NCBI RefSeq assembly: GCF_903645285.1
Contig: NZ_CAHJXN010000001.1
Span: 102,001 to 166,000, forward strand
DNA from: Streptococcus thalassemiae
GTDB taxonomy: Bacteria; Bacillota; Bacilli; Lactobacillales; Streptococcaceae
Direction: 5' to 3'
Length of the DNA: 64,000 bases
How positions within the stretch are numbered: position 1 is the stretch's first letter; each line of letters starts with the position of its first letter. The notes below the pieces were generated by a model, which searched no databases, was not told where the DNA came from, and saw only the letters and a list, made by a program, of their open reading frames with translations. Positions 17,649 to 28,266 of the stretch are shown in pieces. A program made the translations under genes and the position numbers.

Positions 17649-18866
17649 TTATTTTAAATCTAATTTTCTAACCTCAGTTATCATTTGGCAAACTATAGCA
17701 ATGCCAATAATTAAAATACCTGATAGTAAAAACCAATGATTTACACCGATTTTATCAGCAAAGAATCCAGAAAGAATTAACCCAATTGGCATAGCAAGTG
17801 ACATGATACTTCCGATCAAAGAAAATACACGTCCTAAATATTCAGGCTTAATTTTCTCCTGAAAAAGAGCTGTTTGCACACCGCTATAAAATGGCACCGA
17901 AAGCCCCATTATTGCACAGCAAACTACGAATATTACAAATCCATTTGGAGGAAGTATTCCCGAAACGGCTAAACTGGTCCCCATTATAAAAAATGAACTT
18001 GTTATTAGTAATACATGCTTTTCGAAGCCCCCTAATCTTCCTAATAATAAGCCTCCTGCTAGCATCCCAAATGCAAAGGAAATTTCCGTAATAGAAATAT
18101 GCACAGGCGTTCCATTAAAGTGTTCCATGCTTATTAAAGGAAATAGTGCATTGATTGGCATATAAACAAAAGTATATAGTGTTCCTAAGAGTAATAAGGC
18201 AAACAATCCTTTGTTTTGTCTCAGAACCACAACTCCTTCTTTCATCTCCCTTATGAAATTTGGTTCTAAACTTTGCACTTGATTACCCAGCTTAGGTATA
18301 CGTACAATTGCTACCGTAATAGATGCAATCACAGCACCCAATACGTCGATGGCAATAATAGCATTTAAATCCCAAACGGAGTATAAGAGTGCTGCAACTG
18401 CCGGACTAACAATATAGCTTATAGACTGCAAAGACTGACTATAGCCTGCGCATTTCGTTAGCTGTTCTTCTGGTACTAAAAGTGGTGTAACCGCATTGAG
18501 TGCTGGGGTATGAAAAGCTGTTCCAATGCTACGGATAAACAATACTATCATAATCATCCAGACAGGTAGCTCCATACAGAATGCAACAATAGCAAGCACT
18601 GCACCAGCTGCTGCGATAATTAAATCGGCACCAATCATTATCTTCTTCCTATCATGACGATCCACTAGCACACCAATGGCAGGTCCCAAAATCGCATAGG
18701 GTAAAAAACCTACTAATGAAGCCATAGACAAGACCATCGCAGATCCTGTTTTTTCTGTAAGGTAAAAAATAATCGCCATTTGCAGGATGGCACTAGTGAT
18801 TAATGATACTGCTTGCCCTGCCCATATTGCATAAAATTTTCGTTTCCAATTGTTGTATTTTTCCAT
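17649..18866 (-). CDS. mef: Macrolide efflux MFS transporter Mef
   Basis: A 405-residue, 12-helix major-facilitator proton antiporter that exports 14- and 15-membered macrolides. It begins MEKYNNWKRKFYAIWAGQAV and carries MFS motif A (GPAIGVLVDRHDRKK, ~61-75). The first ~200 residues match Mef(A)/Mef(E) almost throughout; around residues 270-310 (GRLGGFEKHVLLITSSFF) it departs from the Mef(E) sequence I remember, so the allele may be mosaic or a variant such as mef(I). AGGAG lies 8 nt ahead of the ATG. It is first gene of the mef-msr(D) operon, controlled by the leader-peptide attenuator upstream. Confidence 0.94.
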   Translation of the reverse strand: MEKYNNWKRKFYAIWAGQAVSLITSAILQMAIIFYLTEKTGSAMVLSMASLVGFLPYAILGPAIGVLVDRHDRKKIMIGADLIIAAAGAVLAIVAFCMELPVWMIMIVLFIRSIGTAFHTPALNAVTPLLVPEEQLTKCAGYSQSLQSISYIVSPAVAALLYSVWDLNAIIAIDVLGAVIASITVAIVRIPKLGNQVQSLEPNFIREMKEGVVVLRQNKGLFALLLLGTLYTFVYMPINALFPLISMEHFNGTPVHISITEISFAFGMLAGGLLLGRLGGFEKHVLLITSSFFIMGTSLAVSGILPPNGFVIFVVCCAIMGLSVPFYSGVQTALFQEKIKPEYLGRVFSLIGSIMSLAMPIGLILSGFFADKIGVNHWFLLSGILIIGIAIVCQMITEVRKLDLK

Positions 18867-18926
18867 TTATATTATCTCCTGCATATTATTTTGCTTGAAT
18901 TTCTATTTTGAATAGCATTCTAGGCA

Positions 18927-18972
18927 ATAAAAAATGCAGGCCAAACCCCACAATGTGGCTTTTGGTCTGCAT
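18927..18972 (-). terminator. Attenuator terminator in the mef leader
   Basis: Minus strand ATGCAGaCCAAA pairs with TTTGGcCTGCAT, followed by a T-rich run. It lies 60 nt before mef. In Mega, macrolide-stalled ribosomes on the leader peptide prevent formation of this type of terminator. Confidence 0.85.
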
Positions 18973-19133
18973 ACATACAATTTGGAAACATTCATATTAA
19001 AGACATAGTTAAATAAAGGTATAGTTAAATAACCAATATCCTCACCGTAACTAATGAATGCTCAATATCGTATAAATAAGCACAACAAAAAAGCCTATCA
19101 TCGGGTATAGATTCTGCTTTTTTTATTGCCAGC

Positions 19134-19160
19134 TTATCTTAAACGCATTGAGGCTGTCAT
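19134..19160 (-). CDS. mef leader peptide MTASMRLR
   Basis: A nine-codon ORF encoding exactly MTASMRLR and TAA, preceded by GGAGG 10 nt upstream. This is the known macrolide-sensing leader peptide of the Mega mef-mel operon: ribosome stalling on it changes RNA folding and allows read-through of the attenuator. It starts about 30 nt into the transcript from the promoter at 19201-19229. Its preservation argues that inducible control is intact. Confidence 0.93.
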   Translation of the reverse strand: MTASMRLR

Positions 19161-19200
19161 AGTTTCGGTTCCTCCTACATCTTTGTTTATATCAATTTAT

Positions 19201-19229
19201 AGTATAACACAAAAAGATGATATGTTCAA
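19201..19229 (-). promoter_or_regulatory. Promoter of mef-msr(D)
   Basis: Minus strand TTGAAC (19229-19224), a 17-nt spacer, and TATACT (19206-19201). It is positioned just ahead of the leader peptide, so the transcript covers the leader, the attenuator, mef and msr(D). Confidence 0.85.
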
Positions 19230-19251
19230 TATAAAAGTTATGGAATGAGAC

Positions 19252-19422
19252 TCATACTTCCAATTCGATGCCAGATTTAAAGGATATGACGAAGTTTTCT
19301 TCATAGACTGTAACGCTCTGGATTATCTTCCTTAGTAGCAAGCGATTAGCTTTCACAAAATCTTCTGTTTGTAGTTTTAAAAATTCATCAGGATTTTCTA
19401 ACTCAACCTCAAAATATTTCAT
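19252..19422 (-). pseudogene. C-terminal tail of a large serine recombinase
   Basis: The frame reads MKYFEVELENPDEFLKLQTE, then LLLRKIIQSVTVYEENFVIS and FKSGIELEV before the stop. The pattern I(Q/D)xVTVYEExFxxxFKSGIExEV is the usual extreme C-terminus of large serine recombinases found in Tn5252-type and other Gram-positive integrative elements. The catalytic resolvase domain is absent. An in-frame ATG and GAGGGA exist at its start, but the product would be only 56 residues. It is most likely a relic marking one edge of an integrated element, just upstream of the mef promoter. Confidence 0.6.
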
Positions 19423-19614
19423 TTTACATTCCCTCATTTCATTTATTGATAAATTGAGTTTGCAAAAAAGAGTGGACAATTTTTGTCTACTCTTAACCTT
19501 TAAAATAGTTTTTTTTAATCGATTTGAAGTTGCCTAAATTATTACTTATTCGGTAAAATGAAGTATTGCTTTCAACAGATTTCCTTCAACTACACTTCAC
19601 TTGATTCAAACAAG

Positions 19615-19862
19615 GTGGGTACATTTCTATTCCCACAAACTCCTTATCTATGGTAACAACTCCGTACCCTCTAGGTTTTATGGAAATAGATTGACAGCCT
19701 ATCAGGCTATCACATCAAGATACTCAACTTGTATTCTCACTCTGATACTTCTCATCCACAAAGAAAAAAGCCTTACATTCAAGGCTTTTCATTATAAATT
19801 TCGTTCCAAGGTTTTTACGCTTTTTCAAGCAACACTACACACTCAGCGGTTCGGACTTGCCT
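19615..19862 (+). repeat. Imperfect long direct repeat, copy B
   Basis: Counterpart of 14237-14475, same orientation. It includes the hairpin AAAAAGCCTT / AAGGCTTTT (19765-19789), which on the minus strand ends in a T-run and can act as the rlmCD terminator. Together the two copies bracket the macrolide element. The remainder of 19480-19925 has no gene I can support. Confidence 0.65.
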
Positions 19863-19925
19863 TATCATTTCGTCGGTTTCCCTCCTCATTCTACGAGTCC
19901 TATCCCATGGGCAGATCATCTACTT

Positions 19926-21308
<1,383 letters not shown>

Positions 21309-21369
21309 CTATTGGCCGACAAAAAAGACGGCAACGTTACGGTTACCATCTATTATACCATGAAATTTC

Positions 21370-22344
21370 TTAAGAACCAAAACTCTTGAAGAAGTTGACA
21401 ATGGCTTGCCAGAGGGAGCTTAAAAAGTTCCCGCCGTCCTCTATCACCTTATCAGCATCAAAGTTAAGGTTGATATTTTTAAAACTGTCGCCAGCTTGTG
21501 AAACAATACTTTGTTTAAGGTCATTCAAGGTTTTAGTGAAGTCTGCATTGCTGAGGATATCACTTTTTGAGAGATTCAAAGCAAAATTGATGATGATATT
21601 GATCTGGTTTCCTGTTATCACCTGATCAAGTTTGTAATTTTTTAAGGTATCTTCAACGATTTTGCGGACATCTTCTTCTGTCAGATTTCCCTTGCTTTCT
21701 TTAGCTTTGGCGAGTGCTGACTTGATATCGGCTAGAGCAACGTTTAATTTATTAGCATCATAGCCTGACTTGTCCTTATTTTCAGCATTGATATCGGACA
21801 AAGCCTTTAGCTCTTCTTGAGCCAAGTCTTTATTGGCTTGTGGCACCTTGGCTCCATTAGCCTCTAGCGAATAATAAATCCCTGCTAGGGCGCTCTCACC
21901 TGTAACTGGGATAGGGGCTGCTACAGTGATTTTGGCGTGTTCTACTCCTAAAGTTACGGCTGCATTGCGGTACATATCCTGCGTCACCTTAGTAATGTTT
22001 TCTGGTGTTTCAATCTTTACCTCAAGTGGTGATTTGTCACCTAGTTTTTGAATCTTGGCTGATGAATACAACTGTAAGCTAGAGTCATTGGCCACATTCA
22101 TAATCTTAGAATAGACATCAGGTGTCATGGTCTTGAGTTCTTTGGTGTCTGTGGAGGCATTGTAGCCTAGTTTTTTTAGGGTTTGATTTTTTTGGTCGTC
22201 AGATAGTGAAGAACCTAGGACATATTCAGGTTGGACATATGTTTCATCGATGACTTTTTGCACATCTGTTGCTGCACGGGCGCTATTCATAGCTGTTACT
22301 GCCCACAAGACCGCAGCACTGGTCAGAAAGAGTTTCTTTCTCAT
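21370..22344 (-). CDS. DUF1002 secreted protein
   Basis: A 324-residue exported protein with a clear signal peptide (MRKKLFLTSAAVLWAVTAM, likely cleaved after ARA). The mature part resembles DUF1002 proteins: YVLGSSLSDDQKNQTLKKLG near the start and the repeated theme ITVAAPIPVTGESALAGIY in the middle. A weakly amphipathic C-terminal helix (NFLSSLWQAIVNFFKSFG) could touch the membrane. Function of the family is unknown. It is the last gene of a long minus-strand gene run and follows pmp23 by 73 nt. GGAGG lies 7-8 nt before the ATG. Confidence 0.85.
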   Translation of the reverse strand: MRKKLFLTSAAVLWAVTAMNSARAATDVQKVIDETYVQPEYVLGSSLSDDQKNQTLKKLGYNASTDTKELKTMTPDVYSKIMNVANDSSLQLYSSAKIQKLGDKSPLEVKIETPENITKVTQDMYRNAAVTLGVEHAKITVAAPIPVTGESALAGIYYSLEANGAKVPQANKDLAQEELKALSDINAENKDKSGYDANKLNVALADIKSALAKAKESKGNLTEEDVRKIVEDTLKNYKLDQVITGNQINIIINFALNLSKSDILSNADFTKTLNDLKQSIVSQAGDSFKNINLNFDADKVIEDGGNFLSSLWQAIVNFFKSFGS

Positions 22345-22417
22345 AGGGAATTCCCTCCTTTACCTTTTTAGAGTAATATATCTATCTTAAAGAAAACTTA
22401 TAACAAAAACACCTGGA

Positions 22418-23032
22418 TTAGCCAGATGTTGAAAAGAGAGTGAAACATTTGATGATGTAAAGGTTAAGATGAACCTGCCTAGAATAGTAATAGTTTCCTC
22501 CATTTACATAGAGTTCGGCACCGTGAAAAACGGAAATGGGGTGAATATAACTATAAGTCTTTCCAGTCGTATTACCCAGCAAGGGAGCAACAGTCTCACG
22601 AGAATACTGTTTAGCCAGTGCTAGGGTGTTTTCCTTACCATTTTGGACGATAAAATCGATATAGGCAGGTCCAAAATTATAGGCTTGAACAGCCGTCCAG
22701 ACATCTACCCCCTTCTTCTGGGCCAGATAGAGATTATCTGTCAGAGTTTGAACGCCTTGCCGAATGCTAGAGGCGTTATCATTGATGGTATTGGTTGAAC
22801 CACTTGCAGACTCACTAGACTGCATAACATCGCCTTCTTTTCCTTTTGTTTCGGTATAAATCATAGCGAGCACAAGCTCTTCGTTTGCTGGGGTGTCTTT
22901 TTCACTCAAGATTTCTCGCACCATAGGTTGATAGGTCATGACTTGCTTGACATCTTGGTGAACGCGGTAAGCTTTATAGCCAGCAAAAAGGAAGACTGCT
23001 AGTACAAGCACTCTTCGAATTCGTTTAAACAT
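22418..23032 (-). CDS. pmp23: Cell-wall lysozyme-like protein Pmp23
   Basis: A 204-residue surface protein with an N-terminal membrane anchor ([18 protein letters not shown]) and a lysozyme-like (GH23-type) domain. The putative catalytic Glu is in [20 protein letters not shown], with [15 protein letters not shown] and the conserved [12 protein letters not shown] downstream. In pneumococcus Pmp23 is a membrane-anchored putative peptidoglycan hydrolase needed for normal envelope integrity and division morphology. Its start abuts the end of the nucleoid-associated protein gene (1-nt overlap), so the two are cotranscribed. Confidence 0.88.
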   Translation of the reverse strand: MFKRIRRVLVLAVFLFAGYKAYRVHQDVKQVMTYQPMVREILSEKDTPANEELVLAMIYTETKGKEGDVMQSSESASGSTNTINDNASSIRQGVQTLTDNLYLAQKKGVDVWTAVQAYNFGPAYIDFIVQNGKENTLALAKQYSRETVAPLLGNTTGKTYSYIHPISVFHGAELYVNGGNYYYSRQVHLNLYIIKCFTLFSTSG

Positions 23033-24006
23033 TATTTACTTTGGATATCCTCGATATTTTTGATTAAGATAGAGTAGGTTCCATTGTCGTTTTGGATAAA
23101 CTCAACAGACTCGGCGTCTTGATAGACGTTATTGGGAACGATGAGCTCAATTCCATTTGACAAGGAAAGTTTTTGGTTTTCAAATTTCTTTAATTGGCGA
23201 CTGGCATCAATTTCATCAAATTGAACTGGTTCTGGTACAGTTTCTTTAACTTGATCAATAAAGCTCAAACGAGCTGTCAGATTATTGTCGAAAAGGTCAT
23301 TGGCCAATTTTTCAGGTGACAATTCATTGCTTTCTTCTAGGTTGTTGAAAATCGCTGATTTGACCTTGGATTGAAATTGAAAATCGTCTGTGTTAAAGGT
23401 TTCAGCAATTCTCTGGGCCGTTTTTTCCAGTTCTTTGATAGATTTCTTGGGTGAAATTTTAGGGGCGACAGCAAGAAGATTATCTGAAAAATAGTTTAAA
23501 AAAGTCCCATTGTACTTGATTCGTTTTTCAATCAGATGGTACTTGCGACTCTGAAGATTGACCACCAAGGCCTCATCAGCCCCTGTTCCAAATCCAGGCA
23601 AGTTATTCTGAGTCAGCTTGATTGGATTATCAACTTCTCCTCCGAGGTGAGTCAAGGTCTCACGCAGGGCAATTCTCAAGAAAGCGAAATGTTCCACACC
23701 TTCTTTAGAAAATTGCACAAAAATCAAGTCATTGGTCTTGAGATTTTCAGAAATGCTAAACTCCTCTTTCCAGAGATTAGCCAGTGTTACTGATGTCTCC
23801 AATAAATCGTCTGTGATGTGATTGAAGAAGGGATTTTCTTCCTCGAAAATCCCAGTCTTGGCTTCATCTGAATACACACGTTCAATTTTTTTACGCAGGT
23901 ATTCTTCGATTTTTGGAGTAATATTGAGAAGCTTATCCGCTAAGAACAGCTCGGTATCATCTGGGCTGAACTGATGGATAATAGCTTTCTTAATATAAAT
24001 GTCCAT
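23032..24006 (-). CDS. Nucleoid-associated protein (NdpA/YejK family)
   Basis: A 324-residue protein of the 37-kDa nucleoid-associated family (YejK/NdpA). It begins [20 protein letters not shown], a typical opening, and contains [20 protein letters not shown] in the middle. It binds the nucleoid in other bacteria; its role is unclear. I used ATG 24006, which overlaps nothing, with GAGGA about 11 nt upstream. An in-frame ATG at 24039 lies inside glyA and would add eleven atypical residues. Its position between glyA and pmp23 is conserved in pneumococcus. Confidence 0.85.
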   Translation of the reverse strand: MDIYIKKAIIHQFSPDDTELFLADKLLNITPKIEEYLRKKIERVYSDEAKTGIFEEENPFFNHITDDLLETSVTLANLWKEEFSISENLKTNDLIFVQFSKEGVEHFAFLRIALRETLTHLGGEVDNPIKLTQNNLPGFGTGADEALVVNLQSRKYHLIEKRIKYNGTFLNYFSDNLLAVAPKISPKKSIKELEKTAQRIAETFNTDDFQFQSKVKSAIFNNLEESNELSPEKLANDLFDNNLTARLSFIDQVKETVPEPVQFDEIDASRQLKKFENQKLSLSNGIELIVPNNVYQDAESVEFIQNDNGTYSILIKNIEDIQSK

Positions 24007-24013
24007 AAAAGTT

Positions 24014-25270
24014 TTAGTCCTCGTATAGTGGGAAGGCATCTGTCAATTCTTTGACTGCACTTCTCACTTCTTCTAAGACAGCTTCATTTTCTGCATTTTT
24101 AAGGGTTTTAATGATGAGCTCAGCCACTTTGCGACTTTCTTCTTCACCAAATCCACGTGCAGTAATGGCTGCTGCTCCGATACGAATACCACTTGTCTTG
24201 AATGGTGACAAGGTTTCGTAAGGAATTGAGTTTTTATTTAGGGTAATATTGACTTCATCCAGCAAGTTTTGGGCAACTTTTCCGTTTTCTACAACTTTAG
24301 TCACATCCACTAGGAAGAGGTGATTTTCAGTCCCGCCAGAAATAATACGGAAATCAGGGTCTTGCAAGAAGACATCTGCCATAGCCTTGCTGTTCTTGAT
24401 AACATTAGCAGCATATTCCTTGAAAGCTGGATCTAAGACTTCTTTGAAGGAAACAGCTTTAGCCGCCACAACATGCTCCAAAGGGCCGCCCTGAATACCA
24501 GGGAAAATAGCTGAATTGATTTTCTTAGCTAAGTCTTCATCATTGGTCAAAATCAAACCACCACGAGGGCCACGAAGGGTTTTGTGGGTTGTGGTTGTTG
24601 TGATGTGAGCGTATGGCACTGGGCTAGGATGTAGACCAGCTGCAACCAAACCAGCGATATGAGCCATATCTACCATAAGTTTAGCCCCAACAGCGTCCGC
24701 AATTTCACGGAATTTTGAAAAGTCGATAATTTGAGAATAGGCTGAAGCACCTGCTACGATCAATTTTGGTTTGACTTCTTGGGCTTGTTTCAAGATAGCA
24801 TCAAAATCCAAGAGTTCCGTTTCAGGATCTACACTATAAGAAACAAAGTTGTAGGTTTGACCAGAAAAGCTAACTGGAGCTCCGTGGGTCAAGTGTCCAC
24901 CTGCTGCCAAATCCATCCCCATAACGGTATCACCTGGCTCAATTAAGGCCATGTAAGACGCACAGTTGGCTTGGCTTCCTGAGTGTGGTTGGACATTGGC
25001 AAATTTAGCGCCGAAAATTTCTTTTGCACGCTCAATAGCTAGAGATTCTACCACGTCTACCACATCCGTTCCACCATAATAACGGCGTCCTGGGTAACCT
25101 TCGGCGTATTTATTCGTCAAGATAGACCCTTGAGCTGCCATAACAGCCTTGGAAACTACGTTTTCCGAAGCAATCAACTCAATGTTGTTTTGTTGTCGTT
25201 CTTCTTCTTTGGCAATAGCATTCCATAGATCAGCATCATATGCTTTAAAATCATCTTTGTCAAAAATCAT
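24014..25270 (-). CDS. glyA: Serine hydroxymethyltransferase
   Basis: Converts serine and tetrahydrofolate to glycine and 5,10-methylene-THF (PLP enzyme), feeding one-carbon metabolism and thymidylate synthesis. The 418-residue protein has the family start [35 protein letters not shown], the [13 protein letters not shown] substrate region and the PLP-lysine motif [16 protein letters not shown]. Length and motifs are complete. It lies 61 nt after the GNAT gene and 7 nt before the nucleoid-associated gene in the same direction. Confidence 0.97.
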   Translation of the reverse strand: MIFDKDDFKAYDADLWNAIAKEEERQQNNIELIASENVVSKAVMAAQGSILTNKYAEGYPGRRYYGGTDVVDVVESLAIERAKEIFGAKFANVQPHSGSQANCASYMALIEPGDTVMGMDLAAGGHLTHGAPVSFSGQTYNFVSYSVDPETELLDFDAILKQAQEVKPKLIVAGASAYSQIIDFSKFREIADAVGAKLMVDMAHIAGLVAAGLHPSPVPYAHITTTTTHKTLRGPRGGLILTNDEDLAKKINSAIFPGIQGGPLEHVVAAKAVSFKEVLDPAFKEYAANVIKNSKAMADVFLQDPDFRIISGGTENHLFLVDVTKVVENGKVAQNLLDEVNITLNKNSIPYETLSPFKTSGIRIGAAAITARGFGEEESRKVAELIIKTLKNAENEAVLEEVRSAVKELTDAFPLYED

Positions 25271-25331
25271 AGGTCTTCTCCTTTATTGTGTGACTAGTCC
25301 ATTAGTTTAATTTTCTTATTAGAAAATCAAA

Positions 25332-25763
25332 CTAAAAGATGCGAATAAACCGTTTCTGCATTTTATCACAAGTATAACCAACTTTTTCATAAAATGCATG
25401 AGCTCCCAGACGATGATCGGCAGAGTTTAAGCGGATAAACCCATAACTACGTCTTTTTGCTTCTTGCTCCAACCCTTGTAATAAGCTTTTACCAATACCT
25501 TGACCTTGCGCTTGAGGTGAAACTGCTAAGGCTAAAATATTAAATCCTGCTTTAGAATAAAGTGATTCATAGACCTCAGCGTGGACATATCCAAGAAAGG
25601 CATGACTAGCTGCATCCTCATAGCCAAGTAGGAAATGATGGGAATCCTGAGATAGTCTAGCTAGTTGACTAGCCGTGTCCTCTAGACTAAAAGAATAGCC
25701 CAAAGCCTCTTGGTTGATGTCACATATGGCTTTCACATCTGTTTCTTGTAAATCTCTTAGCAT
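25332..25763 (-). CDS. GNAT-family N-acetyltransferase
   Basis: A 143-residue acetyltransferase with the acetyl-CoA loop VSPQAQGQGIGKSLLQGLE and the C-terminal AHAFYEKVGY motif of the RimI-like GNAT fold. The acceptor substrate is unknown. I chose ATG 25763 (MLRDLQETDV) because GAGGAGG lies 6 nt upstream. The longer in-frame start at 25802 would overlap the preceding gene by 38 nt. It sits between the TsaC/YrdC-like gene and glyA and shares their transcript. Confidence 0.82.
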   Translation of the reverse strand: MLRDLQETDVKAICDINQEALGYSFSLEDTASQLARLSQDSHHFLLGYEDAASHAFLGYVHAEVYESLYSKAGFNILALAVSPQAQGQGIGKSLLQGLEQEAKRRSYGFIRLNSADHRLGAHAFYEKVGYTCDKMQKRFIRIF

Positions 25764-25764
25764 C

Positions 25765-26367
25765 TCATTCCTCCTCAAAAGAAATCTCTGGCAACTGAGC
25801 AAGAATATCTTCTCGCTTAATGGCCCCTTGGCGTAAGATTTTCACCTTGTCTCCAGACAAATCCATAATAGTCGAATCTTGTCCAGTTAGAAAAGCATCG
25901 TCTTCCAGTCCCAGGACCTCTTGATCAAAACCCTTCAGAATTTGTTCAAAGGTTACACCACTTGCCTGACCTGAGATATTGGCAGACGGTCCAATCAAGG
26001 GCCCCGTCTCTCTAATCAAATCAAGTGTGATAGGGTGACTGGGCATCCGAAATCCCACCGTTGCTAGACCAGAATTGACCCAATAAGGAACTCGGTCATT
26101 GGCTTCGAGAATAAGGGTCAAGGGACCTGGCAAAAAGGTCTCTACAAGTTTTTGTAGATAAGCTGGCTGATTCTTTGAAAAGTACAAGATGTCCTCGAGA
26201 GAATCGATATTGAGGTTGAGTGCCTTATCCCTAGGACGACGTTTGAGTTGGTAAACATGGTCAACTGCTTTTTCATCTAATGCCTTAGCAAAAAGACCAT
26301 AAACAGTCTCTGTAGGTAGAACGACAGCTCTACCATTTTCCAACTCTTGTCTAATCCTGTCCATCAT
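25765..26367 (-). CDS. L-threonylcarbamoyladenylate synthase (TsaC/YrdC/Sua5 family)
   Basis: Makes threonylcarbamoyl-AMP from threonine, bicarbonate and ATP for the t6A37 modification of ANN-reading tRNAs. The 200-residue protein is the short form: the YrdC domain only (AVVLPTETVYGLFAKALDEK; KRRPRDKALNLNI; TVGFRMPSHPI; GPLIGPSANISGQASG) with no Sua5 C-terminal domain. The start MMDRIRQELEN has two adjacent ATGs (26367 and 26364), and AGGATGG lies ahead. The gene overlaps the 3' end of prmC by 17 nt, so translation is coupled. Confidence 0.88.
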   Translation of the reverse strand: MMDRIRQELENGRAVVLPTETVYGLFAKALDEKAVDHVYQLKRRPRDKALNLNIDSLEDILYFSKNQPAYLQKLVETFLPGPLTLILEANDRVPYWVNSGLATVGFRMPSHPITLDLIRETGPLIGPSANISGQASGVTFEQILKGFDQEVLGLEDDAFLTGQDSTIMDLSGDKVKILRQGAIKREDILAQLPEISFEEE

Positions 26368-27187
26368 CAACCACAACCATCCTATCTTGACCAAATTGAT
26401 CCTTAAGCGTTCTTACACGTTTTTCAGGAAGATGCTTCCTAAAAAGTTCAGGAACACTTTGACCTTGCTTGTATCCAATTTCAAGGTAAATCTTACCACC
26501 ATCTTTGAGATAGTCTTTTGCATCTTCCACAATTCTACGGTAAATAGCTAGGCCATTTTCGTCTGCAAAGAGAGCTAGATGAGGCTCCGAATGCAAAACA
26601 TTCAAGCCGACCTCTGACTCATCTTCACGAGAGATATAGGGTGGATTGGAAACAATTATATCATATTTTTCAGAAATTTCTGTAAAACAGTCAGATTTTT
26701 TTAAAAATATTTGAAGATTTTGATTTTTAGCATTTTCGTTAGCTAAATCTAAGGCATCTTGGGAAATATCTGCTGCCGTCACTGACCAGTCTGGTCTATT
26801 TTTTGCTAGAGCGAGAGCAATAGCTCCACTACCTGTTCCAATATCCAGAACTGAAAGATTCGTATCAGGATTTTCAGCCAGAATAAGCTCCACCAACTCC
26901 TCTGTCTCTGGACGAGGAATCAAAACCCGCTCATCCACTTTTAACTGCATTCCATAAAAATCTGCCTGTCCAATGATATACTGGGCCGGTTTATGAGCTG
27001 CTAACTGTTGGAAAATTCCTTTTACAAATACTTCTTCCTCTGTTGTCACCTCCTGCTGGAGGGCAAAAACAAAGTCTGTAAACGTGAGGTCTTTCAGACT
27101 ACGATAGACAAAAGAGAGGCTTTCAGCTTCCTCTCCTTGTCTTATCAATTCTTCTTCAAAATCTGAAAATAATTGAGCTAATTTCAT
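26351..27187 (-). CDS. prmC: Release factor glutamine methyltransferase PrmC
   Basis: Methylates the glutamine of the GGQ motif in peptide release factors. The 278-residue protein has an N-terminal helical RF-binding domain and a Rossmann methyltransferase domain with VLDIGTGSGAIALALA (AdoMet site) and the NPPY catalytic motif in IIVSNPPYISRED. RVLIPRPETEEL precedes the AdoMet site as usual. The ATG overlaps the prfA stop by one base (TAATG), the classic coupling of prfA and prmC, so enzyme and substrate are made together. Confidence 0.96.
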   Translation of the reverse strand: MKLAQLFSDFEEELIRQGEEAESLSFVYRSLKDLTFTDFVFALQQEVTTEEEVFVKGIFQQLAAHKPAQYIIGQADFYGMQLKVDERVLIPRPETEELVELILAENPDTNLSVLDIGTGSGAIALALAKNRPDWSVTAADISQDALDLANENAKNQNLQIFLKKSDCFTEISEKYDIIVSNPPYISREDESEVGLNVLHSEPHLALFADENGLAIYRRIVEDAKDYLKDGGKIYLEIGYKQGQSVPELFRKHLPEKRVRTLKDQFGQDRMVVVDDGQD

Positions 27188-28266
27188 TATTTGTTTAATT
27201 CTTCTAATTTTTGTGTTTGGTCATAGAGCACCAAGGCATCCACAACTTCGTCCAATTTACCAGACAAGATGGTATCTAGTTTTTGGAGAGTTAAGCCGAT
27301 ACGGTGGTCTGTGACACGGTTTTGTGGGAAGTTATAAGTACGAATCCGTTCTGAACGGTCACCAGTACCGATTGTTGACTTACGCTCAGCGTCTTGTTCA
27401 TCCTGAGCAATCTGAGCAAAGTGGTCAGCAACACGCGCACGGATGATTTTCATGGCTTTCTCACGGTTCTTCTGCTGGGTACGTTCTTCCTGCATTTCGA
27501 CCTTGATATTGGTTGGCAAGTGAACGATACGAACGGCAGTCGCAACCTTATTGACGTTCTGTCCACCAGCACCAGAGGCGTGGTAGATGTCAACACGAAG
27601 GTCTTTTGGATCAATGTCGTATTCAACCTCTTCAACTTCAGGCATGACAAGAACTGTCGCTGTGGAAGTATGAACACGGCCTTGGCTTTCTGTCACAGGG
27701 ACACGTTGCACACGATGGGCACCTGATTCGTACTTGAGTTTAGAGTAAACTGACTGACCAGAAACCATAGCAACCACTTCTTTAAAACCACCGACACCAT
27801 TCATAGAGGCTTCCATGACTTCAAAGCGCCAACCTTGGGCTTCCGCATACTTTTGGTACATGGTTAGCAAATCACCAGCGAAAAGTGCAGCTTCGTCTCC
27901 ACCTGCGGCTCCTCGGATTTCAAGGATGATGTTCTTGTCATCGTTTGGATCCTTTGGAAGGAGCAAAATTTTCAGTTTTTCTTCGTATTCTTCTTTTTCA
28001 GCCTTGGCATCTTTGAGCTCTTGCTTGGCCATTTCTTCCAAGTCAGCGTCTCCACCTGATTCTTTAATCATTTCCTCTGCGTCAACGATGTTTTGAAGGA
28101 CTTGTTTGTACTCACGGTAGGCTGTCACCGTATCACGACTTGAAGCCTCTTCTTTTGAAAGCTCCATAAAACGTTTGGTGTCTGAAACGACATCCGGGTC
28201 ACTGAGTAATTCACCTAGTTCTTCATAACGGTCTTCTACTGCTTGTAGTTGATCATAGATGTTCAT
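27187..28266 (-). CDS. prfA: Peptide chain release factor 1
   Basis: RF1 recognises UAA and UAG stop codons and triggers peptide release. The 359-residue protein has the decoding tripeptide region [20 protein letters not shown] (P-V-T at the PxT site) and the GGQ catalytic loop [18 protein letters not shown]. Length is standard. The ATG overlaps the tdk stop by 4 nt (ATGA) and the stop overlaps prmC, so the three genes tdk-prfA-prmC form one coupled unit. Confidence 0.97.
   Translation of the reverse strand: MNIYDQLQAVEDRYEELGELLSDPDVVSDTKRFMELSKEEASSRDTVTAYREYKQVLQNIVDAEEMIKESGGDADLEEMAKQELKDAKAEKEEYEEKLKILLLPKDPNDDKNIILEIRGAAGGDEAALFAGDLLTMYQKYAEAQGWRFEVMEASMNGVGGFKEVVAMVSGQSVYSKLKYESGAHRVQRVPVTESQGRVHTSTATVLVMPEVEEVEYDIDPKDLRVDIYHASGAGGQNVNKVATAVRIVHLPTNIKVEMQEERTQQKNREKAMKIIRARVADHFAQIAQDEQDAERKSTIGTGDRSERIRTYNFPQNRVTDHRIGLTLQKLDTILSGKLDEVVDALVLYDQTQKLEELNK

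Larger units (their letters stand above)
14480..19500. mobile_element. Mega/Tn1207.1-type macrolide resistance element (approximate ends)
   Basis: The block contains the mef-msr(D) operon on one strand and the umuC-remnant/YolD-like/DUF5960-like genes convergent to it, the gene set of Mega (macrolide efflux genetic assembly) and the right part of Tn1207.1. A serine-recombinase tail sits at the 19.4-kb side. No transposase or complete recombinase is present, so it would not move by itself. It may spread by homologous recombination or inside larger elements. The ends are not resolved; flanking direct repeats at 14237-14475 and 19615-19862 bracket it. Confidence 0.8.
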
